Part shown: positions 12,866 through 20,338 of the stretch, one piece after another
Numbering within the stretch: the first letter of the stretch is position 1
Layout of the letters: each line of letters starts with the position of its first letter
Notes under the pieces: model-generated
The model's input: the letters and a program-made list of their open reading frames with translations, nothing else
The model's database searches: none
Told to the model about the DNA's origin: nothing
Made by a program: the position numbers and the translations under genes
Assembly: GCA_002428935.1 (NCBI GenBank)
Contig: DIYG01000124.1
Span: 1-23,949 of the forward strand
Length of the DNA stretch: 23,949 nt
Reading direction: 5' to 3'
DNA from: Halieaceae bacterium UBA6060
GTDB lineage: Bacteria > Pseudomonadota > Gammaproteobacteria > Pseudomonadales > Halieaceae

Positions 12866-13996
12866 TCAAGAGGCCGAGCGAGCAATGAGCTTCGCATCCG
12901 CCTCGGCACGTTCCTTCTCAAGGCGCGCCGCCCGTTCACGAATCACCTGTTCGAGATGATCCACGAAGTCCTGATTACTGACCTTGTGATCGGGCTCGCC
13001 GTCGACATAGATCAGGTTACTGGGTGTCGCTCCCGTCAAACCAACATCGGCTTCTCGGGCCTCTCCAGGGCCATTGACGATACAGCCAATTACCGCCACG
13101 TCCATGGGCGTGCGGATGTCCTCAAGGCGGCTCTCCAGCTCATTCATGGTGCCGATCACATCAAAGTTTTGCCGTGAACAACTAGGACAAGCAACGAAGT
13201 TAATCCCATTGCTGCGCAGCTTGAGGCTTTTGAGGATATCGAAGCCGACCTTTACCTCTTCCACGGGGTCCGCCGCCAGCGAGATTCGAATCGTGTCACC
13301 GATACCTTCGTAAAGCAGCATACCCAGGCCGATCGCCGACTTGACGGTGCCACCGCGCAATCCCCCGGCCTCGGTGATACCCAGATGCAACGGCTGTTCG
13401 ATTTCCTTGGCCAACAGACGATAGGCATCTACTGCCATAAACACCTCTGAGGCCTTCACCGACACTTTGAAGTCGGGGTAGTTGTGCTTATCGAGAATAT
13501 CGACATGGTGCATGGCCGACTCCACCAGGGCTTCCGCCGTCGGTTCGCCGTATTTCCGCTGCAGGTCTTTGCCAATGGATCCCGCGTTGACGCCAATGCG
13601 AATGGGTATACCGCGATCGCGAGCGCTGGCTACCACTTCCCGCACTTTGTCATCGCGACCAATATTTCCCGGATTGATGCGCAGGCAATCCACACCGTAT
13701 TCGGCGACTTTTAGCGCGATACGATGATCAAAGTGGATATCCGCCACCAGGGGTACCTGTACCTGAGCACGAATCTGACGAAAAGCCTCGGCGGCCTCCA
13801 TGCTGGGCACGGAGACGCGAACGATATCGGCACCGGCCGCTTCCAGAGCTGAGACCTGGGCAACGGTGGCCGTCACATCGCAGGTTTCCGTATTGGTCAT
13901 GCTTTGCACACTGATCGGCGCATCGCCGCCAACGGGCACACTTCCCACATGGATCTGACGACTCTTACGCCGCTTGATGGGCGAAGCTTGATTCAC
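12866..13996 (-). CDS. ispG: 4-hydroxy-3-methylbut-2-enyl diphosphate synthase (IspG/GcpE)
   Basis: IspG reduces MEcPP to HMBPP in the MEP pathway for isoprenoids, using a [4Fe-4S] cluster. The cluster ligands are visible in FVACPSCSRQNFDVIGT and in VIGCIVNGPGEA. The N-terminal TIM-barrel part shows QSMTNT, LVADIHFDHRIAL and RINPGNIG. The product is 376 residues, close to the short proteobacterial form. The start is a GTG at 13996 with AGGAGGT six bases upstream. It overlaps the pilW stop by four bases (GTGA), while the frame upstream is pilW in another phase. In most relatives rodZ lies between pilW and ispG; here there is no room for it. As an Fe-S enzyme it depends on a cluster assembly pathway that is not complete in this window. 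Confidence 0.97.
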   Translation of the reverse strand: MNQASPIKRRKSRQIHVGSVPVGGDAPISVQSMTNTETCDVTATVAQVSALEAAGADIVRVSVPSMEAAEAFRQIRAQVQVPLVADIHFDHRIALKVAEYGVDCLRINPGNIGRDDKVREVVASARDRGIPIRIGVNAGSIGKDLQRKYGEPTAEALVESAMHHVDILDKHNYPDFKVSVKASEVFMAVDAYRLLAKEIEQPLHLGITEAGGLRGGTVKSAIGLGMLLYEGIGDTIRISLAADPVEEVKVGFDILKSLKLRSNGINFVACPSCSRQNFDVIGTMNELESRLEDIRTPMDVAVIGCIVNGPGEAREADVGLTGATPSNLIYVDGEPDHKVSNQDFVDHLEQVIRERAARLEKERAEADAKLIARSAS

Positions 13997-14793
13997 CGCT
14001 GAACCTCCTGGGCATCCGCTGTCACGGAACGTTGGTAGGCCTCGTACTCCGCCGATTGAGGGTAGAGATTGGTCAGGGCGAGGATATAGCTGCTCTCCGC
14101 ATCCTCGTCGCCCGTAGCTCGCGCAAGGCGAATACCAAACCAAAGACCGCGGGCACTTTGCTGACGCACCACCCGCCGATACTGATCGTAGTATAGGTTG
14201 GCGTTGCGCTGATCACCGGCATCAAAACGCAGCTGGGCCACTTCCAGCAAGGCGATGTTGTTGTCCCGCTGCATGGCCAGGGTGCGCATAAACGCCTCTT
14301 CCGCGCCTCGGGCGTCAAACAATTGCACCCGGCACAGGCCCAGGTTTAGAAAAGCCTGGGGGCGAGCCGAATACAGGGTGTCTTTCACCACCAGCTCCAG
14401 CTGGGCTTCGGCCTCCCGATAACGTTCCTGACCGTACAGAAAAGCCGCATAGTTGTTTCTCGCTCGAGAGAAGTCCCCATCCAGACTGATCGCGCGCTGG
14501 AAACTCTCCTCTGCCAGTTCGAACTCACCGGTGCTTTGGTAGACCAGAGCAAAGGCCTCGTGGACTCCGGCGTTGCTGTCATCGATTTCTACGGCCATGC
14601 GCAGATTACGCTTGGCATCTTCGTAATTGCCCTCGCCAATGTACTGTCGAGCCAGGGCTACCCGCTGCTCCATGGCCTCGGTCATGGACGCTTCTTCCGT
14701 AAACACGGTCTCCGTTTCCGTTACACAAGCCACCAGGAAGATGACGGCGATAGAAGCCAGCAGCGGCTTGCCGACGATCACAAACGGGTTCAT
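13993..14793 (-). CDS. pilW: Type IV pilus biogenesis lipoprotein PilW/PilF
   Basis: This TPR lipoprotein helps the pilus secretin insert and form multimers in the outer membrane. The 266-residue product has a lipoprotein signal (hydrophobic residues 4-22, lipobox FLVAC with Cys23), then TPR repeats from about residue 40, for example ALARQYIGEGNYEDAKRNL, FALVYQSTGEFELAEESF, NYAAFLYGQERYREAEAQL and LNLGLCRVQLFDARGAEEAF. Length and place after rlmN match the family (PilF in Pseudomonas, PilW in Neisseria). Its ATG overlaps the rlmN stop (ATGA), and its TGA overlaps the ispG GTG. No other pilus genes are nearby, as is usual for this locus. Confidence 0.93.
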   Translation of the reverse strand: MNPFVIVGKPLLASIAVIFLVACVTETETVFTEEASMTEAMEQRVALARQYIGEGNYEDAKRNLRMAVEIDDSNAGVHEAFALVYQSTGEFELAEESFQRAISLDGDFSRARNNYAAFLYGQERYREAEAQLELVVKDTLYSARPQAFLNLGLCRVQLFDARGAEEAFMRTLAMQRDNNIALLEVAQLRFDAGDQRNANLYYDQYRRVVRQQSARGLWFGIRLARATGDEDAESSYILALTNLYPQSAEYEAYQRSVTADAQEVQR

Positions 14794-15944
14794 GGGCTCA
14801 CCTCAAGAACAGCCTGGTCAACACCGCGGCGCTCGCGGTGTCGTGCGCTGCGCCGGGTCCGATCTACTACTTCCCCCACCAGTTGCCCACAGGCCGCATC
14901 AATGTCATCGCCGCGGGTGGTACGCACCGTGACGATAAAGCCCGCGTCGACCAACACCTGCCAAAACCGCGACACGGCGTTTCCGCTGGGTCGCTCGTAG
15001 CCGGAGTTTGGAAACGGATTAAAAGGAATGAGATTGATCTTGCAGGGAAAGTCTTTCAGCAGCTCCGCCAACTCTCGGGCTTGGGCCGGCTGATCATTAA
15101 CGCCGGCCATGAGGGTGTACTCGACGGTGACTACGCGTTTCGTGTCGCTCTGAGCATCAATGTAGCGGCGGGCACTCGCCAACAGTTCAGCAATGGGGTA
15201 CCGCCGATTGATGGGCACCAGTTCATTACGCAGAGTGTCGTTCGGGGCGTGGAGGGATATGGCCAGGCTGGCCTCGCTGACTTCGGACAATCGATCCAGA
15301 GCTGGGACTACACCGGAAGTGCTGAGGGTTACGCGACGTTTGGAAATACCGTAGGCCAGATCATCCATCATCAGGTCCATGGCGCTCACCACGTTGTCAA
15401 AATTGAGGAGAGGCTCCCCCATACCCATCATCACCACGTTTGTGACGACGCGCCCCTTGCCCGATTGAAAGGCATCGTAGGAATCGATAGCCAACCAAAC
15501 CTGGCCGATAATTTCCGCGGCACTCAGGTCCCGCTGAAAGCCCTGTTTTCCGGTGGAGCAAAAAGAGCAATCCAGGCTGCACCCCACCTGTGACGACACG
15601 CACAGTGTCGCCCGATTGCCGTCGGGAATCAGCACAGTCTCGACCAAACCACCGCCACCGATTCGCACCAGCCACTTTCGGGTACCGTCGCTGGAATCAT
15701 GTTGGGATTCCACCTCCGGCGGGCGCACCTCCGCAAGAGTCGCCAGCTTCTGGCGCAAACCTTTGCCAAGGTTGCTCATCTGCTCAAAATCACAAACGCC
15801 CTGGTGATGAATCCACTTCATCACTTGCTCGGCGCGAAAGCGTTTCTCACCCAAATCGAGAAAGAACGCTTCCATCTGGGCACGACTCATCCCCAGGAGA
15901 TTGACCCGCTGCACAGAGTCAGAACTGGCGATGAGCGTGGCCAT
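14790..15944 (-). CDS. rlmN: Dual-specificity RNA methyltransferase RlmN
   Basis: RlmN is a radical-SAM enzyme that methylates C2 of A2503 in 23S rRNA and A37 of some tRNAs. The cluster motif CxxxCxxC is GCSLDCSFC (Cys122, 126 and 129). The SAM-binding GMGEPLLNFDNV is at about 174-185, and the resolving Cys near residue 352 (ACGQL) is in place. At 384 residues it fits the family. I chose the ATG at 15944, where AAGGG is close upstream and the protein then aligns with the RlmN start (VNLLGMSRAQMEAFF). The 59-codon extension runs into ndk. It lies between ndk (seven-base gap) and pilW (four-base overlap), as in Pseudomonas and E. coli. Confidence 0.97.
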   Translation of the reverse strand: MATLIASSDSVQRVNLLGMSRAQMEAFFLDLGEKRFRAEQVMKWIHHQGVCDFEQMSNLGKGLRQKLATLAEVRPPEVESQHDSSDGTRKWLVRIGGGGLVETVLIPDGNRATLCVSSQVGCSLDCSFCSTGKQGFQRDLSAAEIIGQVWLAIDSYDAFQSGKGRVVTNVVMMGMGEPLLNFDNVVSAMDLMMDDLAYGISKRRVTLSTSGVVPALDRLSEVSEASLAISLHAPNDTLRNELVPINRRYPIAELLASARRYIDAQSDTKRVVTVEYTLMAGVNDQPAQARELAELLKDFPCKINLIPFNPFPNSGYERPSGNAVSRFWQVLVDAGFIVTVRTTRGDDIDAACGQLVGEVVDRTRRSARHRERRGVDQAVLEVSP

Positions 15945-15951
15945 GATCCCT

Positions 15952-16380
15952 TCAGCCTCGGGCGCAGATCTCGCTGGCGGCGAAGAAGTAGGCGATTTCT
16001 CGCTCGGCAGACGCCGGCGAATCGGAGCCATGGACCGCATTCGCGTCGATGGAAGAAGCAAAGTCCGCGCGAATGGTGCCCGCTGCGGCTTCCTGAGGGT
16101 TCGTCGCCCCCATGAGTTCACGGTTCAGGGCAATAGCGTTCTCGCCTTCAAGGACTTGGACCATCACGGGTCCCGAAGTCATAAACTCGATCAGTGCGGG
16201 AAAGAATGGCCGCTCTTTATGCTCGGCGTAAAAACCACCGGCCACAACTTCGCTCAGACGCAGCATTTTCGAAGCTACGATCTGCAACCCCGCGCCTTCA
16301 AAGCGAGCGTAGATCTCACCGATGTGATTTTTACCCACGGCATCGGGTTTTACGATTGAAAGAGTGCGTTCTACCGCCAT
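15952..16380 (-). CDS. ndk: Nucleoside diphosphate kinase
   Basis: Ndk transfers the terminal phosphate from ATP to other (d)NDPs through a phosphohistidine. The 142-residue product has the usual start MAVERTLSIVKPDAV, the KERPFFPAL segment and the active-site His117 in NAVHGSDSPASAEREI. The ATG at 16380 has GGAG seven bases upstream. A gap of about 200 bases separates it from iscS and contains a likely promoter, so ndk-rlmN-pilW-ispG and beyond may be transcribed from here. In relatives ndk follows iscX at the end of the isc operon. Confidence 0.98.
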   Translation of the reverse strand: MAVERTLSIVKPDAVGKNHIGEIYARFEGAGLQIVASKMLRLSEVVAGGFYAEHKERPFFPALIEFMTSGPVMVQVLEGENAIALNRELMGATNPQEAAAGTIRADFASSIDANAVHGSDSPASAEREIAYFFAASEICARG

Positions 16381-16496
16381 CTGTGTTCTCCAGAACTGAA
16401 AATGTAAGTCTTTACCACCCCGGTATAACCCCGTCTTCTTTAGAAGTCGCGGTATTCGCAGGGAAAAGCTTGTCAGGTGGTGAAAAAGTGCGCGGC

Positions 16497-16502
16497 ATTA
16501 TA
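16497..16502 (-). promoter_or_regulatory. Candidate -10 element for ndk and the genes after it
   Basis: A perfect TATAAT on the minus strand (16502-16497) lies in the 200-base gap before ndk and would give a leader of about 110 bases. The hexamer 17 bases upstream (GTGCTA) is a weak -35, so the promoter may need an activator or may be weak. Confidence 0.5.
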
Positions 16503-16582
16503 CGGGCTTTGACGACCCATAGCACCCTTCAAGAGCACGCCTTAAGGCACCTTAAGTCCCTGAGCAGCCGACCAAAATCGCT

Positions 16583-17746
16583 CTAAGCGGCGTCCTTGCG
16601 CAGGCGTGGAATCACCTCGTGAAGACGCTCGGAAAACAGATCCACCTCCGCATCGGTAGTGAAGCGCCCCAAACTGATGCGCAGGGAGCTATGGGCGAGC
16701 GCATCATCGAGCCCCAGGGCTCGTAATACGTGAGATGGCTCAAGGCTGGCAGAGGTACAGGCAGATCCCGTGGACAGGGCAAACTCTGGCAAAGACAGCA
16801 ATAGCGCCTCGCCCTCCACATCGGCCACACTCAGGTTTAGGGCCCCCGGGAGTCGCTGCTGTGGGTCCCCATTCAGATAGAGGCCTGGTATATCGTCGAG
16901 AGCCGCCAGTAATCGCAAGCGCTGGGCCGTGAGTCTCGCTGCCTCGGTTTCCAGCGCGGCACCGGCGATCTCCGCCGCCCGGCCCATGCCGACAATCTGG
17001 TGCGTAGCCAAGGTGCCCGAGCGCAAACCCCGCTCGTGACCACCACCATGAATCTGGGCCCGAAGTGGAGTCTTGTTCCGCCGCCGTTGATACAGGGCCC
17101 CCATACCTTTGGGGCCGTAGAACTTATGAGCCGAGATGGACAGTAGATCTATATCCAGGGCCCGAACATCCACAGGGATCTTGCCAACACTCTGCGCAGC
17201 ATCAACATGGACGGGGACCCCAGCTTCGTGGGCAACCCTTGCTATCGCCGCTACATCATTCACCGTGCCGATTTCGTTGTTGGCGTGCATGATGCTGACT
17301 AGACAGGTCTCAGGCTGTAGGGCCTCGCCAACGGCGGCTGCGGTGATAAGACCCCGGTCATCGGGCTTTAGGTACGTCACGGCAACACCCTGAGCTTCCA
17401 GGGCCTGGCAGCTATCGAGCACCGCTTTGTGCTCCATGGCCGAAGTCACCATATGGACCGGTCCACCACCCTTACGCAGGGCTTCTTCGGCAACACCTTT
17501 GATGGCCAGGTTATCCGCTTCCGTGGCACCGGAGGTAAACACGATCTCGCGAACGTCGGCACCGATTAGCTCGGCCAATTGGCCGCGACCAGCTTCCACC
17601 GCCATCTCGGCCTCCCAGCCGTAACGATGGGAGCGGGAGGCCGGGTTGCCAAAGGTGCCCTCCAGGGTCAGGCATTCGGCCATGGCCTCAGCCACCAACG
17701 GGTCAACGGGCGTGGTGGAAAGATAATCCAGATAAACGGGTTTCAC
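16583..17746 (-). CDS. iscS: Cysteine desulfurase IscS, lacking the IscU-binding tail
   Basis: IscS takes sulfur from cysteine as an enzyme-bound persulfide for Fe-S clusters, thiolated tRNA and other cofactors. PLP-binding Lys208 lies in SISAHKFYGPKG, His106 in AMEHKAVL, and the persulfide Cys330 in STGSACTSASLEPSHVL, so it is an intact group I desulfurase. The 387-residue product ends at IPRLRKDAA. E. coli IscS (404 residues) continues from RLR for about 20 more residues, and that tail contacts IscU. There is no iscR before it and no iscU, iscA, hscB, hscA, fdx or iscX after it: trmJ precedes by five bases and ndk follows after 200. Most likely it serves tRNA thiolation or hands sulfur to other acceptors, with Fe-S assembly done by another system such as SUF. 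That last part is inference. Confidence 0.92.
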   Translation of the reverse strand: MKPVYLDYLSTTPVDPLVAEAMAECLTLEGTFGNPASRSHRYGWEAEMAVEAGRGQLAELIGADVREIVFTSGATEADNLAIKGVAEEALRKGGGPVHMVTSAMEHKAVLDSCQALEAQGVAVTYLKPDDRGLITAAAVGEALQPETCLVSIMHANNEIGTVNDVAAIARVAHEAGVPVHVDAAQSVGKIPVDVRALDIDLLSISAHKFYGPKGMGALYQRRRNKTPLRAQIHGGGHERGLRSGTLATHQIVGMGRAAEIAGAALETEAARLTAQRLRLLAALDDIPGLYLNGDPQQRLPGALNLSVADVEGEALLLSLPEFALSTGSACTSASLEPSHVLRALGLDDALAHSSLRISLGRFTTDAEVDLFSERLHEVIPRLRKDAA

Positions 17747-17751
17747 GATTT

Positions 17752-18513
17752 TTACCCTCCCCGCTTGCGCGTACTCCAGTCCACGGGATCGATACGTTTT
17801 TGCGTCTCCGTGAGCATACCGCGCAGTATATTCAGTTCCATCTCGTCCAAGCGTAGGCGACTGTACAGCCGCCGGAGTCTTGGCATGAGTTGCCGAGGTG
17901 CTGCGGGATTGAGAAAACCAATCTCACTCAGGGTTTGCTCAAGATGCACGAAGAAGCGCTCCATGTTGTCCTGCGTGGCGGGCGCCGCATCCCAGTCCGC
18001 ATCCGCCTGCTCAGGCAAACTCTCACCAACGCGGTGCATATGCAGTTCATAGGCGACAATCTGCACCGCCATGGCGAGATTGAGAGAGCTATAGACCTCA
18101 CTCGTTGGTATGGCCAGATGGAGGTTGCAACGCATCAGTTCTTCGTTAGCCAAGCCGTTGTCTTCTCGACCAAAGAGCACGGCTACCTCCGTGTCCCGGG
18201 AGCTAACGGCGATCTCCGCGCAGGCTTTCCGCGCGTCGAGCACGGGCCAGGGGATTCGCCGATCCTTGGCGCTAGCGCCAACGACAAAGCCGCAATCACC
18301 GATGGCCTCATCCAGGCTCTGCACTACTAGGGCGTTTTCTAGCACGTCCGCCGCACTTACGGCGCGCCAGGTCGCCTGAGGATCGGGAAACTGTTCCGGC
18401 GACACCAGCACCAGCCGCGACAGCCCCATGTTTTTCATGGCTCTGGCCACGGCGCCGATGTTGCCCGGGTGGCTCGGTTCGATGAGAACAATGCGAATAC
18501 GGTCAGGATGCAT
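17752..18513 (-). CDS. trmJ: tRNA (cytidine/uridine-2'-O-)-methyltransferase TrmJ
   Basis: TrmJ is a SPOUT-class enzyme that methylates the 2'-OH of residue 32 in certain tRNAs. The 253-residue product shows the family pattern: IRIVLIEPSHPGNIGAVARA at the start, LVLVSP, VVGASAKDRR, the SAM-binding VLFGREDNGLANEEL, and the knotted SSLNLAMAVQIVAYE segment. A dimerising C-terminal region follows. The ATG at 18513 is the first Met and matches the E. coli N-terminus; the ribosome binding site is weak. It is the first gene of a run that continues into iscS (five-base gap) and is divergent from suhB, as in pseudomonads where trmJ and suhB flank the isc cluster. Confidence 0.96.
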   Translation of the reverse strand: MHPDRIRIVLIEPSHPGNIGAVARAMKNMGLSRLVLVSPEQFPDPQATWRAVSAADVLENALVVQSLDEAIGDCGFVVGASAKDRRIPWPVLDARKACAEIAVSSRDTEVAVLFGREDNGLANEELMRCNLHLAIPTSEVYSSLNLAMAVQIVAYELHMHRVGESLPEQADADWDAAPATQDNMERFFVHLEQTLSEIGFLNPAAPRQLMPRLRRLYSRLRLDEMELNILRGMLTETQKRIDPVDWSTRKRGG

Positions 18514-18583
18514 GGGAACGCCAGGCTAGATCGCGAAGGGCGCGGAGTTTAGCAAAGGCAGCGGGTCTGCGCCGGCGGGCTCT

Positions 18584-18591
18584 GGTATACT
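18584..18591 (+). promoter_or_regulatory. Extended -10 promoter of suhB
   Basis: TGG-TATACT on the plus strand (18583-18591) is an extended -10 (TGn-TATACT) about 36 bases before the suhB ATG, giving a leader of about 30 bases. The -35 region (GGGTCT) is poor, which the extended -10 can compensate for. The 114-base divergent gap with trmJ must also hold the trmJ promoter, for which no convincing match was seen. Confidence 0.6.
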
Positions 18592-18627
18592 CGCGCGCCT
18601 TTTTCTACCGCCGTTACGAGCCCCGCC

Positions 18628-19422
18628 ATGGAACCGATGACCAGCATCGCGCTGCGCGCCGCGCGCAAAGCCGGTGAAATGATCGTTCGCGCCTCAGATG
18701 ATCTCGACAAAGTTGCCGTGCGCAGCAAGCACGCCAATGACTTCGTCTCGGACATCGACGAACAGGCCGAGCAGGAGATCGTCCGGCAACTGCGTCGGGC
18801 CTATCCCGATCACGGCATCCTCGGTGAGGAGTCAGGTCGAAGCGGGCCCGAGGACGCCGAGTATCTTTGGATCATCGACCCGCTGGATGGCACCACCAAC
18901 TTCGTCCGTGGCATCCCCCACTACGGCGTGTCCATAGCCTGCCTCCACAAAGGCCGCCTGGAACATGCGGTGGTGGTAAACCCGGTACTGCGCGAAGAAT
19001 TCACGGCCTCGCGAGGCCGTGGTGCGCAGCTCAACGGTCGGCGCATTCGCGTCAGCAAGCTAGGGAGCCTGGAAGGCGCCCTGTTGGGCACGGGAATCCC
19101 CTTCAAGGGACACCAGGATCAGCATCTGCCGGCCTACACACAGAGCCTGGCTACCCTGGCCAGCCAATGCGCGGGCATTCGCCGCGCGGGTGCGGCGTCA
19201 CTGGACCTTGCCTATGTCGCCGCAGGGCGACTGGATGCGTTTTGGGAGGTGGGCCTGTCTATCTGGGACATAGCCGCCGGGGCTCTCCTCGTTCGGGAAG
19301 CCGGGGGCCTGGTCGCAGACCTGGACGGCTCTGAGAACTTCCTGGACAGCGGCAATATCGCCTGCGGCAATCCAAAGTGCTTTAAAGCGGTACTCCAGGC
19401 GACGAAGAACCTGCGCCCCTAA
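18628..19422 (+). CDS. suhB: Inositol-1-monophosphatase family protein SuhB
   Basis: SuhB hydrolyses inositol monophosphate in vitro; in E. coli its main role is with NusA/NusG in rRNA antitermination. The 264-residue product has the metal-binding motifs GEES (Glu67), WIIDPLDGTTNF (Asp84 and Asp87) and SIWDIAAGALLVREAGG. It starts MEPMTSIALRAARKAGEMI, very like E. coli MHPMLNIAVRAARKAG, which supports the ATG at 18628. It is the only clear plus-strand gene. Its stop codon is one base away from the secF stop on the other strand, so the two transcripts must overlap at their 3' ends. Confidence 0.97.
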   Translation: MEPMTSIALRAARKAGEMIVRASDDLDKVAVRSKHANDFVSDIDEQAEQEIVRQLRRAYPDHGILGEESGRSGPEDAEYLWIIDPLDGTTNFVRGIPHYGVSIACLHKGRLEHAVVVNPVLREEFTASRGRGAQLNGRRIRVSKLGSLEGALLGTGIPFKGHQDQHLPAYTQSLATLASQCAGIRRAGAASLDLAYVAAGRLDAFWEVGLSIWDIAAGALLVREAGGLVADLDGSENFLDSGNIACGNPKCFKAVLQATKNLRP

Positions 19423-19423
19423 G

Positions 19424-20338
19424 TCAGGGCATCAGGTCGTCCTGTTCAGCCCCTTCTTTGACGGGAATTATCAGGTCTTCCTTACTCACGCCCATGGTCA
19501 GAAGCACGTTGGAAGCCACATAGATCGACGAGTAGGTTCCGATGGCCACCCCAACAATCAGGGCCACGGCAAAACCGAAGATCATCTCGCCGCCAAACAG
19601 CGCCAGGGCCAGCAGCACCAGCAAGGTGGTCAAGGAAGTTACCAAGGTTCGCCCCAGGGTCTCCGTAAGGGAGATATTGATAACCTCCACAGCCTCCACC
19701 CGTCGCAGTTTGCGGAAGTTCTCGCGAATACGATCAGAGACCACGATGGTGTCATTCAGAGAATAGCCAATCACTGCCAGGAGCGCGGCGAGGACCGTCA
19801 AGTCGAATTCCAGACCGATGACGGAAAAGAACCCCAGGGTTACAAACACATCGTGAATCAGGGCTACCACGGCCCCCACGGCGAACTTGAACTGAAAACG
19901 GAAGGCGATGTAGAGCATCACCAGACCCAGCGCCAGAAGCATGGCCAAACCGCCCTGCTCCCGCAGTTCATCGCCGACCTGTGGTCCCACGAACTCGATC
20001 CGTCGCAGCTCGACATCGATGCTGTCCGCCGCGCGTAAGGTGTCGAGCATTGCCGCGCCCTGGGCGTCGGAATAGCCTTCGGGCAAGCGCACCAGGACAT
20101 CCTGGTCGGTGCCAAAACTAACCACCACCGCGCCTTCATAGCCGCCTTCGGCAAGAGTGCTGCGAATGGCATTGAGATCGGCACTTTGGGGATAGTGGAG
20201 TTCCACCAGGGTGCCGCCGGTAAAATCCAGCCCCCAGTTGAGTTGGCGCACTACCAAAGAGCCAATGGCGCAAAGAATCAGTACCACGGAGAACGCCGCC
20301 GCCAGCTTACGCTGACCCATGAAGTTGATGGTGTTCAT
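19424..20338 (-). CDS. secF: Protein translocase subunit SecF
   Basis: SecF with SecD uses the proton-motive force to pull proteins through SecYEG from the periplasmic side. The 304-residue product has an N-terminal helix (about 12-32), the characteristic GLDFTGGTLVELHYP segment (36-50) and a periplasmic domain. Five helices follow, from ALGLVMLYIAFRFQFKF, with the conserved YSLNDTIVVSDRIREN and the ETLGRTLVTSLTTLLVLLALALFG segments. Its ATG overlaps the secD stop by four bases (ATGA). It ends one base from the convergent suhB, so no terminator fits between them. Confidence 0.98.
   Translation of the reverse strand: MNTINFMGQRKLAAAFSVVLILCAIGSLVVRQLNWGLDFTGGTLVELHYPQSADLNAIRSTLAEGGYEGAVVVSFGTDQDVLVRLPEGYSDAQGAAMLDTLRAADSIDVELRRIEFVGPQVGDELREQGGLAMLLALGLVMLYIAFRFQFKFAVGAVVALIHDVFVTLGFFSVIGLEFDLTVLAALLAVIGYSLNDTIVVSDRIRENFRKLRRVEAVEVINISLTETLGRTLVTSLTTLLVLLALALFGGEMIFGFAVALIVGVAIGTYSSIYVASNVLLTMGVSKEDLIIPVKEGAEQDDLMP

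Noticed and set aside
14838..15593. Plus-strand frame of 251 codons antisense to rlmN
   Set aside because: It is fully inside the intact rlmN gene, without a start signal or recognisable domain.
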